This document shows, piece by piece, positions 16,046 to 23,533 of a stretch of DNA of 49,545 bases. The notes below the pieces were generated by a model. It had not been told where the DNA came from, searched no databases, and worked only from the letters and a program-made list of their open reading frames with translations. Position 1 is the first letter of the stretch. The number at the start of each line of letters is the position of its first letter. The stretch covers positions 1-49,545 of the forward strand of contig JAQBPE010000393.1 of assembly GCA_028287685.1 (NCBI GenBank). Reading direction: 5' to 3'. The position numbers and the translations under genes are program-made. The stretch is from Cyanobacteria bacterium RYN_339. Its GTDB lineage: Bacteria; Cyanobacteriota; Sericytochromatia; S15B-MN24; JAQBPE01.

Positions 16046-16095
16046 CTGGTCTCCCTGACCAGTCCGGTGAGAATAGCTCGACCTACCTGGTCGAG
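16046..16095 (-). other. Two tandem hairpins between the DUF2252 and stress-protein genes
   Basis: CTGGTC-TCCCT-GACCAG (16046-16062) and CTCGACC-TACCT-GGTCGAG (16077-16095) are both perfect stems with five-base loops. Read on the minus strand they lie just upstream of the stress-protein ribosome binding site. Either could be a weak terminator or an mRNA structure controlling translation. Confidence 0.45.
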
Positions 16096-16116
16096 GCACC
16101 AAGCATGCGAGGGATT

Positions 16117-17502
16117 TTACCCGCGGCCCCGAACCACCGGCTGTTCCAGCAGCGGATCGGATTCCAGCGCCTTGAGGAAGGCCTTGTAGTCTACCTTTAC
16201 CTGGTCCGCGTAACCTCGGGCGTAGACCTTGAGGTCATGGGCAAACGCCTTCTTGGGCCCCAACCCGTCCAGCAGCTCCTGGGCGCTCGCCAGGCCCACC
16301 TCCGCGCCGCGTGCGTGGGTGTCTGCCGTCAGCTGGGCGACGCGCTCCACGAGTTCTTGCAACTCCTGGGCGCCGGAGATGGCCGTGAAGTCCACCGTGG
16401 CGGACTGCGGGAAGAGGCGCTTGACCATGAACGAGGGGTTCGACAACGCGTCCGCCGTGGGCATCGTCGTCAGGCCCACGAAGGGGTTGAGGTCCGGGTT
16501 GGCGGTCTTGATCATGCTGACGACGCGGTCCGCCTCGCTCTTGAAGGCGGGGCCGCCGTGCAGTTGGCCCTTCACGAGCGAGGGCAGCTCTTCTTTCAGC
16601 TCGAACAACATCGGGGCCTTGCCGGGCGCCTGGGCCAGCACGCGGTAGCGGCCGCGTCCCACGCTGCCCACGCCGCCGATGCTGCTCACGGCGTCCGTCA
16701 CCGCGTAGCCGTCCAGGGCCTTCGCCGCGTCGCCCGTCAGGCCGGTGCGGTAATGCTTGAAGGCCGTTTGCAAATCACGCAACAGCCCGGCGTGCACGTC
16801 GAGGGCCGTCGCGTCGCGGGCGAGAGCCCGACCGGAGGCGCCCGCCGGGGCCAGCTTGTCCAGCCACTTGGCCGGGTCTTCCTTCATGGCCTTGGCCAGC
16901 ATGTCGGCGATCGCCTTCGGCTCCTTCTCCACGGCCTTGGCGGTGCCCGAGGCCACCTCGCCCAGGCGCTTGCGGTAAGCCTTGGCGAGCTTCTCCACCA
17001 GTTTGTCGGTCTCGTGGGCCGTCAGGCCGCGTTCGTCCGCGACCAGGTGCAGGCTGGTCGCCAGGCGGCGCAGATCCAGCAAGACCGGGCCGGCGGCCGC
17101 TTCGTCGAAGTCGGTCATGCCGTAACGCACGGCCGAGTCGCCCTTGAGCATGGCGCCCAGGTTGTTGAGGTGCAGGTCGCCCTGCAACAAGGCCTTGGGC
17201 TGCTTGGCGAGCGTGGGATCCAGCCGAATGGCGTCCTTGATGAAGAGGTCGTCGCTGCCGCGGAAGAAGGCGAACATGGACTCCGCCATGCGCTTGTACT
17301 TCTCGGCCAAGAGCTGCGGCCAGCGCTTCTTGATGGCCTGGTTCGCCGCGCCCAGCTCCGTCAGGACGGAGCGATCCAACAACGCGGCGGCCTTCTTGGC
17401 CTGCTCCGCGGCGGCGGTCTTCACCACGGTCTTCTCGCCCGACGTGGCCACGCGCTCGAGCGTGGGCGTCAGGAACCGTTGGGCAAGCCGTTCGAGGGAC
17501 AT
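16117..17502 (-). CDS. DUF2252 family protein (kinase-fold-related)
   Basis: The true start is ATG at 17502 (MSLERLAQRF), with GGAG six bases upstream. The protein is 461 residues. DUF2252 signatures appear in order: KYKRMAESMFAFFRGSDDLF, QGDLHLNNLGAM, and MTDFDEAAAGPVLLDLRRLATS. The family is distantly related to aminoglycoside phosphotransferases and kinases: GDLHLNN takes the place of the catalytic HGDxxxxN loop and TDFDEA that of the metal-binding aspartate. The substrate is unknown. Divergently transcribed from the DUF3592-like/kinase operon across 51 bases, suggesting a shared regulatory region. Confidence 0.8.
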   Translation of the reverse strand: MSLERLAQRFLTPTLERVATSGEKTVVKTAAAEQAKKAAALLDRSVLTELGAANQAIKKRWPQLLAEKYKRMAESMFAFFRGSDDLFIKDAIRLDPTLAKQPKALLQGDLHLNNLGAMLKGDSAVRYGMTDFDEAAAGPVLLDLRRLATSLHLVADERGLTAHETDKLVEKLAKAYRKRLGEVASGTAKAVEKEPKAIADMLAKAMKEDPAKWLDKLAPAGASGRALARDATALDVHAGLLRDLQTAFKHYRTGLTGDAAKALDGYAVTDAVSSIGGVGSVGRGRYRVLAQAPGKAPMLFELKEELPSLVKGQLHGGPAFKSEADRVVSMIKTANPDLNPFVGLTTMPTADALSNPSFMVKRLFPQSATVDFTAISGAQELQELVERVAQLTADTHARGAEVGLASAQELLDGLGPKKAFAHDLKVYARGYADQVKVDYKAFLKALESDPLLEQPVVRGRG

Positions 17503-17553
17503 CAACGCTCCGGGCTGGATCGGTGGACATAAGCATTGTACCCTGACCCTTGC

Positions 17554-17982
17554 ATGCCTGACACCGACTACGCCCCCGACCCCATCACGCTGGTCTGCCT
17601 GCTCGCGGCCTTCGCGTGCGGCATCGGCGCGTGGGGCGACATGTTGCTCCCCGGCATCCTGGCCCACCACGGCCATTTCGCCCGCGCGGTGGTGGTGTGC
17701 ACGGAGGCGCGCGCGCTGCCCAAGGGCGGGCACGAGGACTTCATCACCTACCGCTACGGTACCAACGAGCGCCGCGAGCGCGTCTCGTCCCTCACCACGT
17801 TCGGCATGCCGGCTGCCGGCACGACCCTGGGCGTGCGCTTCCTGCCGGAGCTGCCGGCGGTGGCCCGCTTGCAGGGCAATGAGGGCACGACCATTGCCCC
17901 GTGGCTGCTGGGAGCTGCCGTGGCGCTGGGGCTGGCCGGGCTGGGCAACTTCCGCCAGTGGCGATACAGCGGGCGCGGGTAA
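17554..17982 (+). CDS. DUF3592-like two-helix membrane protein
   Basis: I use ATG 17554 (MPDTDYAPD) instead of the in-frame TTG at 17536. The 142-residue product has a helix near 10-35 (ITLVCLLAAFACGIGAW), a beta-rich segment (HFARAVVVCTEARALPKGG, ITYRYGTNERRERVSS, TTLGVRFLPELPAVARL) and a second helix near 110-132 (TIAPWLLGAAVALGLAGLGNF). This is the DUF3592 plan. Ten bases separate it from the kinase gene, so the two are probably one transcript and it may act as the sensor or membrane anchor of the kinase. The related protein of the dynamin operon is at 14459. Confidence 0.6.
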   Translation: MPDTDYAPDPITLVCLLAAFACGIGAWGDMLLPGILAHHGHFARAVVVCTEARALPKGGHEDFITYRYGTNERRERVSSLTTFGMPAAGTTLGVRFLPELPAVARLQGNEGTTIAPWLLGAAVALGLAGLGNFRQWRYSGRG

Positions 17983-17992
17983 GAAGGGGGAT

Positions 17993-20900
17993 ATGCCCCC
18001 CTTGGAGATGATCGCCAACCGCTACCGCATCGAGCGCCTGCTCGGTGCGGGCGCCATGGGCCAGGTGCTGTTGGTGCGGGACACCTCCACCGACCAGGAC
18101 CTCGCGCTGAAGCTGATCCAGGGCGAAGTCGTGCCGGGCAGCGCGGTGGGCACCTACCCGGGCACCGCCCCCGGCGACACCAAGGGCCTGCTGCAGTTCA
18201 AGCAGGAGTTCCGCTTGATGGCGCAGCTGCACCACCCCAACTGCTGCCGCGTGCATGACTATGGCCACCTGGCGGACGGCACGCCTTACTTCACGATGGA
18301 GCTGGTGCCCGGCCGTGGCTTCGACGAGCTCAAGCCGTTGCACCCGGCGGAGTTCAAGCCGCTGCTGGCCCAACTGCTGCTCGCCTTGGGCTACATCCAC
18401 CAACTGGGCTTCGTGCACTGCGACCTCAAGGGCGCCAACGTACGCGTCATGCCCGATAGCACCGTCAAGTTGATGGACTACGGCCTGATGGAATACGCCG
18501 GCCGGCCGGCTGCCACGATCCGCGGCACCGTGCCCTACCTCAGCCCGGAGATGATCAAGCGCGGCCCGATCGACCAGCGCTCCGACCTCTACAGCTTGGG
18601 CTGCCTGGCCTACGAGATGTTGGCCGGGCGGGTGCCGTTCCAGTCCGACCGGGCCATCGAGACCTTGCGCGCCCACGTCAACGACGAGCCCGAGCCGCTG
18701 GAACGGCTGGTTCCGGGCATCGACGCGGAGCTGGCCCGCACGGTGATGAAGCTGCTCGCCAAGGATCCCATGCGCCGCTTCCAGTCCGCCGCCGAGGTGC
18801 TGGAGGCGCTGGGGCGCGAGACCCCGCCGGGCATCGGCGGCAACCTGCTGGCTTCACCGATCATGGGCCGCGATGCGGAACTCGATCGCCTGTCGCATGG
18901 GCTGGAAGCAACGGCCTGCGGCGTGCCCGGCCGGACGCTGGCCGTGTGGGGGGCCTCGGGCATCGGCAAGACGCGCTTGCTGGAAGAGTTCCGCTTCCGG
19001 GCCCAGCTGGCCGACATCCCCTGCCTGGTGGGCAACTCGATGGAGCAGAAGCCGCACCCGTATGGCCCCTGGGTGGCCGTACTGCGGCAGTTGGTCCCGC
19101 TGGCGCGCGAAGTCGCCCCCGGGGCGCTGGCGGAGTTCGCGCCCTTCCTGGCCAAGCTGATGCCAATTGCCGGCTTCGAGCCCGCGCCGGACCTGGACAC
19201 GGGGCGCCAGGAAGCGCTGCGGCTGCATGTCGCCGCGGTCGGCCTGGTGTTGGCGATCGCCGCCCAGACCCCGTTGGTGCTGGTGTTGGAAGATTGGCAC
19301 TGGTCCGACCCCAGCTCGCGCGAGCTGTTGGACGCGCTGCAACGGAACCGCGGCGACCACCCTGTGATGGTGGTCGTCACCTCGCGCATGCCGCCCGACG
19401 CCACCAACAAGCTGGCCGACGCCGACGAGATCGCCCTGGCGAGCTTGCCCCCGACCGGCCTGGCCGGCATGGTGGCCAGCATGCTGGGATCCGATCAGGT
19501 GAACCCGGCCTTCCTGGCCACGCTGGGAACGCTGACGGAAGGCAACCCCTTCTACGTCGAGCGCCTGCTGGAGCACCTGGTGACCCAGGGCGTGCTGGTG
19601 CGCCAACAGGGCCGCTGGGTCACGGATGTGGCGCTGGACGAAGGCCTGGCCGGCACCATGCGCGATCTGGTGCTGGAGAAGCTGCAGGGGCTCTCGCCGG
19701 AGACGGACCGGCTGGCCCGCACGATGGCCGTGTTGGGCCGCCCCGCCCGGCTGGGCCTCTTGAAGCACGCCTCCGGCCTGGCGGACGAGGACCTGATCGT
19801 GGGCATCCACGAGTTGGGACTCGCCAAGATGATCGCGGAAGACGAGGGCGACACCTACCGCTTCGTGCAGGCCCAGTTCCACCACATGCTCTACACCCGC
19901 CTGAGCGACGGCGAGCGCGCCCAGCGGCACGGCGCGGTGCTGGCGGCGCTGGAGCTCGAGGTGGGCGGCCGGCCCGTCGCGCAGCTGGGGACGGAGCGTG
20001 TCACGGAGCTGGCTTTGCATGGCCTCAAGGGCGCGCAGCCGCACGCCGCCATCGACTACGCCCTGGAAGCGGGCCGCCGCCACGCCCGCCTCTACGCCAT
20101 GGAGGAGGCCGATCGGCTCCTGACGACGGGCCTGGAGCTGGTGGAACGCTACGGCGCACAGCAGGACCGCGCACGGGCCTTCGCCTACCTGCGCGGGCTG
20201 GGCGAGGTGCGCCGCCAGGCCGGCAAGGCCAAGGAGGCCGCAGCCCTGTTGGAGCGCGCGCTGGAGACCGCCACCGGCCGGCCGCGCATGTCGGGCCCGT
20301 TCAGCTATGCAGACACGTTGGTGCCCGCCGCGGACCTGGGCCGGCTGCTGACCAGCCTGGCCAAGGCCTACCAGGTGCAGGGGCTTTACCCCCAGGCCAT
20401 CGCCGCCGCGGAGCGCTCGGAGGGCGTTTGCCTGGAGGTCGGCGACGAGCCGGGTGCGGGCCGGGCCGCCTTGACGCTGGCCCGCATCCGCTTCTACCAG
20501 GGCCAGGGCGACGCGGCCGTGGCCGACGCGGAGCGCTCGCTGGCGCTGGTGGCGCCGCACCAGGAAAAGGGGCTCACGGGCATCGCCCAGGCCTTCCTGG
20601 GCTACCTCTACGTCACCACCCGCCCGGAGCGGCTGGACGCGGGCGTGCAACTGCTGCACGACTCCCTGTTGCTGCTGCTGGAAGCCGGCGATAAGCCCGG
20701 GCTGAACGACAGCTACAACCTCCTGGGCAACGCCCAGAACCTCCTCGGCAACTTCCGGGACGCCTGGACGGCCTTCGCGGAGAGCGCCAAGGTCTGTCGC
20801 GAAATCGGCTTCCGCGAAGACGAGGCCGTGGCGATGGTGAACCTGGCCCTCACCGCGATCGAGTTGGGCGATTGGCCCGCCGCCCGCGAGCAGGCCGTGG

Positions 20901-21757
20901 CCGCGCGCGAGCTGGCAGAAGGGCTGGGCGCCAAGCTGCCCTGGAGCATGGGCCTGGCGATGGAAGCCGCCGCCCTGGCGAACCTGGGCCCACTGGCCCC
21001 CGCCGCCGGCCTGGCCGCCCAGGCCGTGGCGATGGCGCGCGGGATGGGCAACAAGTACCTGGAGTCGCTGGCGCTGGCGCAGCAGATCGAGGTGCTGGTC
21101 GCGCTGGGCCGGCTGGCAGCGGCCCAGGCGGCCTGTGACATGCAAGCCGCCTTGATCACGGCCACCAACAACCAGGAGTGCGCCGGCCGCTTGGCCGCCG
21201 CCCAGGCGGAAGTCGCCGCGCGGCAAGGCTTGCACGGCATCGCCCGCGAGCACGCGGCGGTCGCGCTGGAGGCCGCGCGTGCCAGCGGCGCCCTGGGGCA
21301 GGAGGTGCAGGCCCTGCGCGTGCAGGCCCGCATCGAGCTGCTGGCCGGCGAAACCGAGGCGGCGCGAGGACTGGCGCGGACGGCGCTGGACCTGGCCGAA
21401 CGGCTAGGCTGCCAGGCGCAGCGCGCCGACATCCTGGCCATGCTCGGCGAAGCCGCCGGCGACGCGGGCGCCGTGGCCTACTTCGCCGCCATGCCTCCGG
21501 TGTCGCCCGTGCTGGAGGCCCGCTCGCTGTTCGGGCGCGCGGTGGCCTGCCCCAACGACCCCGGCTCGGCCGAGCTCGCGGCGCGCGCCCGGGCCCTGCT
21601 GGTGGACCTTACGGCCGACCTGGACGAGGCGGGGCGGCACGAGTTCCTGATGCCGCGCGAGCGGCGGCGCGTGATGGAGGGGGCCTTCGCGGCGGCGCCC
21701 AAGCGCAAGGTCTCCACCGCCCCCCTGCGGCCCGGCTTCGGCGGGCTGCAGTTCTAG
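17993..21757 (+). CDS. Ser/Thr protein kinase fused to an AAA-type ATPase and TPR repeats
   Basis: Start at ATG 17993 after AAGGGGG, giving 1254 residues. Kinase domain 10-275: glycine loop LLGAGAMGQV, K40 in LALKL, catalytic loop HCDLKGAN (142-149), DYG at 162-164 where DFG is usual, and LSPEM. The HRD arginine is Cys143, making this a non-RD kinase that need not be switched on by activation-loop phosphorylation. An ATPase of the predicted AAA/STAND type follows, with Walker A GASGIGKT (320-327) and Walker B LVLVLEDWHWSD. The last 600 residues are helical repeats of TPR type (QAIAAAERSEGVCLEVGDEP; ARTALDLAERLGCQAQRADI). This matches the PknK-like layout of large signal integrators. It is cytoplasmic and coupled to the DUF3592-like protein upstream. 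Confidence 0.88.
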   Translation: MPPLEMIANRYRIERLLGAGAMGQVLLVRDTSTDQDLALKLIQGEVVPGSAVGTYPGTAPGDTKGLLQFKQEFRLMAQLHHPNCCRVHDYGHLADGTPYFTMELVPGRGFDELKPLHPAEFKPLLAQLLLALGYIHQLGFVHCDLKGANVRVMPDSTVKLMDYGLMEYAGRPAATIRGTVPYLSPEMIKRGPIDQRSDLYSLGCLAYEMLAGRVPFQSDRAIETLRAHVNDEPEPLERLVPGIDAELARTVMKLLAKDPMRRFQSAAEVLEALGRETPPGIGGNLLASPIMGRDAELDRLSHGLEATACGVPGRTLAVWGASGIGKTRLLEEFRFRAQLADIPCLVGNSMEQKPHPYGPWVAVLRQLVPLAREVAPGALAEFAPFLAKLMPIAGFEPAPDLDTGRQEALRLHVAAVGLVLAIAAQTPLVLVLEDWHWSDPSSRELLDALQRNRGDHPVMVVVTSRMPPDATNKLADADEIALASLPPTGLAGMVASMLGSDQVNPAFLATLGTLTEGNPFYVERLLEHLVTQGVLVRQQGRWVTDVALDEGLAGTMRDLVLEKLQGLSPETDRLARTMAVLGRPARLGLLKHASGLADEDLIVGIHELGLAKMIAEDEGDTYRFVQAQFHHMLYTRLSDGERAQRHGAVLAALELEVGGRPVAQLGTERVTELALHGLKGAQPHAAIDYALEAGRRHARLYAMEEADRLLTTGLELVERYGAQQDRARAFAYLRGLGEVRRQAGKAKEAAALLERALETATGRPRMSGPFSYADTLVPAADLGRLLTSLAKAYQVQGLYPQAIAAAERSEGVCLEVGDEPGAGRAALTLARIRFYQGQGDAAVADAERSLALVAPHQEKGLTGIAQAFLGYLYVTTRPERLDAGVQLLHDSLLLLLEAGDKPGLNDSYNLLGNAQNLLGNFRDAWTAFAESAKVCREIGFREDEAVAMVNLALTAIELGDWPAAREQAVAARELAEGLGAKLPWSMGLAMEAAALANLGPLAPAAGLAAQAVAMARGMGNKYLESLALAQQIEVLVALGRLAAAQAACDMQAALITATNNQECAGRLAAAQAEVAARQGLHGIAREHAAVALEAARASGALGQEVQALRVQARIELLAGETEAARGLARTALDLAERLGCQAQRADILAMLGEAAGDAGAVAYFAAMPPVSPVLEARSLFGRAVACPNDPGSAELAARARALLVDLTADLDEAGRHEFLMPRERRRVMEGAFAAAPKRKVSTAPLRPGFGGLQF

Positions 21758-21761
21758 GGGT

Positions 21762-23426
21762 TTACTTCGCCGGGGTCGGCTCCTCGACCCGGGCGACCAG
21801 GGTCGAGCGCATGAAGCCGTCGTCGGAGATGCCCGGTGTGCCTGCGGCGGCGATCGCCGTGACAGGCCGGAGCGCCGCCTCCAGTTCGCCGGCCTTGTCG
21901 CCCAGGTACGGCATGGCCAGGGCGTAGCTGCCGGCCACGTCGAGGAACATCACGCCGCCGTTGGGCCGGGGCAGGGAGCCGATGGCCGCCTTGAAGGCCG
22001 GGTCCGCCGTCAGGGGCGCGCCTGGCTTGCCACCATGCTCCAGCGTGGTCGGCCCATAAGCAAGGAAAAGCTTGTCCCCCGAGACGGCGTAGCCGCCCAG
22101 GTCGCGGTTCTGTGCGCTGTCATGCAGCACCTGCCAGGGGATGCCCCCGCGGCTCTGCTCGCGGAAGGCGTAGAGGCTGGGCAGCACCTGGCCTCCGGGC
22201 AGGGTAGGCGACATCTTGCGCGTCCAGGCCTCGCGCAGGTGCCCGAGCCCGGTCTCCGCGGCCTGGAGGTCCTTGGGCTTCATCACCAGCGCCAGCTCGA
22301 TCGGCGTGCCGCGGTCGATCTTGCCCGGCACGATGGCCACGGCCAGTTCGCCTTCCATCCAGGCGGCCAGGTCGCGGTTAAGGTCCACCCCGGCCTGCTG
22401 TTGGGCCTGCTGGATGGACGGGTAACCGCGCAGGGTGTCGGCCATCAGGCCCTTGACGACCTCCGGCGTCCCCGGCGGGAGGCGGAAGGACATGGCCGAG
22501 ATGGCGTCCGCCGGCAAGGCGTCCATCAGGTGCGGATCGACCGACTGGCGCAGGTCGGCCAGGTGCGAATTGAACGGCTCCGGCAGCTGCGTCGGGTCCA
22601 GGTGCGCGACGGTTTCCAGCGCCACCTGGTCGCGTTGCAGCACCAGGGCCCCGGCCAGGCCGCGATAGGCCTCCAACGCCCGGCGCGCGTCCTTGGACGT
22701 GGGCATGGCGCCCTTCGCGCCGCCGGCGCTGACGAAGAATCGCGCCACGGCGTCTCCGGGCAGCTGCCCCAGCAAGGCCTTGTACTCCGGGTCCGCGGCC
22801 AGGGTTTCCGCGTTGCGGTGTTGGGCGCGGTCTACGATGCCGCGGAAGGCCGCCTCGGAGCTGGCCCAGACCACGAAGCCGCCCACCACGCCCAGGGCCT
22901 GGCCGCCGGGGTAGTTGTCGTAGGCGACCCCTTCGTAGGTTTCCGGAGACGCCTCCTCGCCCTTCCGTTGGCGCGCCATGCGGACCTTGGCCAAGGCCGC
23001 GCGGGCCCGGTCGTCGTTGTGCGAGGCAAAGAACAGGGTGGCGCCGGCGGCCTCGGCCTGGGAGAAGGCCACGTCCATCTCGATCCCCAGCCAGGGCGCC
23101 ACGTCCTTCTCGAAGTTCAGCCCCAAGTCGCGCTCGCAGCGGGTGCGGAAGTCCTGGTAACCTTGCCAGCTGAAGGCCTGCGGGTAGGCCCGCTTCAGCA
23201 CCGGCAACCCGCCCAGCGCGGCCATGCCGGGGGTGAAGGAGACGAAGGCCGGGGTCTCCGCGGGCAACAAGGTGGGGGCCAACGGGGTGGTGCGCGTCAG
23301 GCGGTAGACGCCATAGCCAGCCGCCCCCGCGGTCAGCAACGTGACGGCGAGGAACGCCTTCAACAGCGGCCGGCGCTTGCGCTCCGGCTTGAACGGGTCG
23401 TAGTCTTCGAACTTGGGCGGCTGCAT
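21762..23426 (-). CDS. DUF3352 domain membrane-anchored protein
   Basis: A 554-residue protein. The N-terminus is basic (FKPERKRRPLLKAF), followed by one helix at about 24-45 (LAVTLLTAGAAGYGVYRL), so the bulk should be outside the cytoplasmic membrane. The body fits DUF3352: LLPAETPAFVSF near 58, WLGIEMDVAF, DAISAMSFRLPPG, AWMEGELAVAIVPGKI, and NGGVMFLDVAGSYALAMPYL. The family is common in cyanobacteria and myxobacteria; its role is unknown. Only four bases separate its stop from that of the kinase gene. No Shine-Dalgarno sequence precedes ATG; TATGAC ends six bases before it, so a leaderless message is possible. Confidence 0.7.
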   Translation of the reverse strand: MQPPKFEDYDPFKPERKRRPLLKAFLAVTLLTAGAAGYGVYRLTRTTPLAPTLLPAETPAFVSFTPGMAALGGLPVLKRAYPQAFSWQGYQDFRTRCERDLGLNFEKDVAPWLGIEMDVAFSQAEAAGATLFFASHNDDRARAALAKVRMARQRKGEEASPETYEGVAYDNYPGGQALGVVGGFVVWASSEAAFRGIVDRAQHRNAETLAADPEYKALLGQLPGDAVARFFVSAGGAKGAMPTSKDARRALEAYRGLAGALVLQRDQVALETVAHLDPTQLPEPFNSHLADLRQSVDPHLMDALPADAISAMSFRLPPGTPEVVKGLMADTLRGYPSIQQAQQQAGVDLNRDLAAWMEGELAVAIVPGKIDRGTPIELALVMKPKDLQAAETGLGHLREAWTRKMSPTLPGGQVLPSLYAFREQSRGGIPWQVLHDSAQNRDLGGYAVSGDKLFLAYGPTTLEHGGKPGAPLTADPAFKAAIGSLPRPNGGVMFLDVAGSYALAMPYLGDKAGELEAALRPVTAIAAAGTPGISDDGFMRSTLVARVEEPTPAK

Positions 23427-23438
23427 GGGGCTGTCATA

Positions 23439-23448
23439 CCCGTACGGG
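23439..23448. promoter_or_regulatory. Palindrome CCCGTACGGG between the DUF3352 gene and topA
   Basis: A perfect 10-bp palindrome 12 bases upstream of the DUF3352 start and about 85 bases before topA. On the minus strand TATGAC, a possible -10, directly follows it. It could be an operator for either divergent gene. Confidence 0.3.
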
Positions 23449-23533
23449 AATATGGTACATTTGTTCGATTAGCGCCTGCGGCAAGCAGTTCGGCACCGGG
23501 AACCTGGCGGAGGGTACCCATATCAACCGTAAA

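Noticed and set aside
17144-17992. Upstream extension of the kinase frame
   Set aside because: It runs antisense through the DUF2252 gene and through the DUF3592-like gene; kinase homology begins right after ATG 17993.
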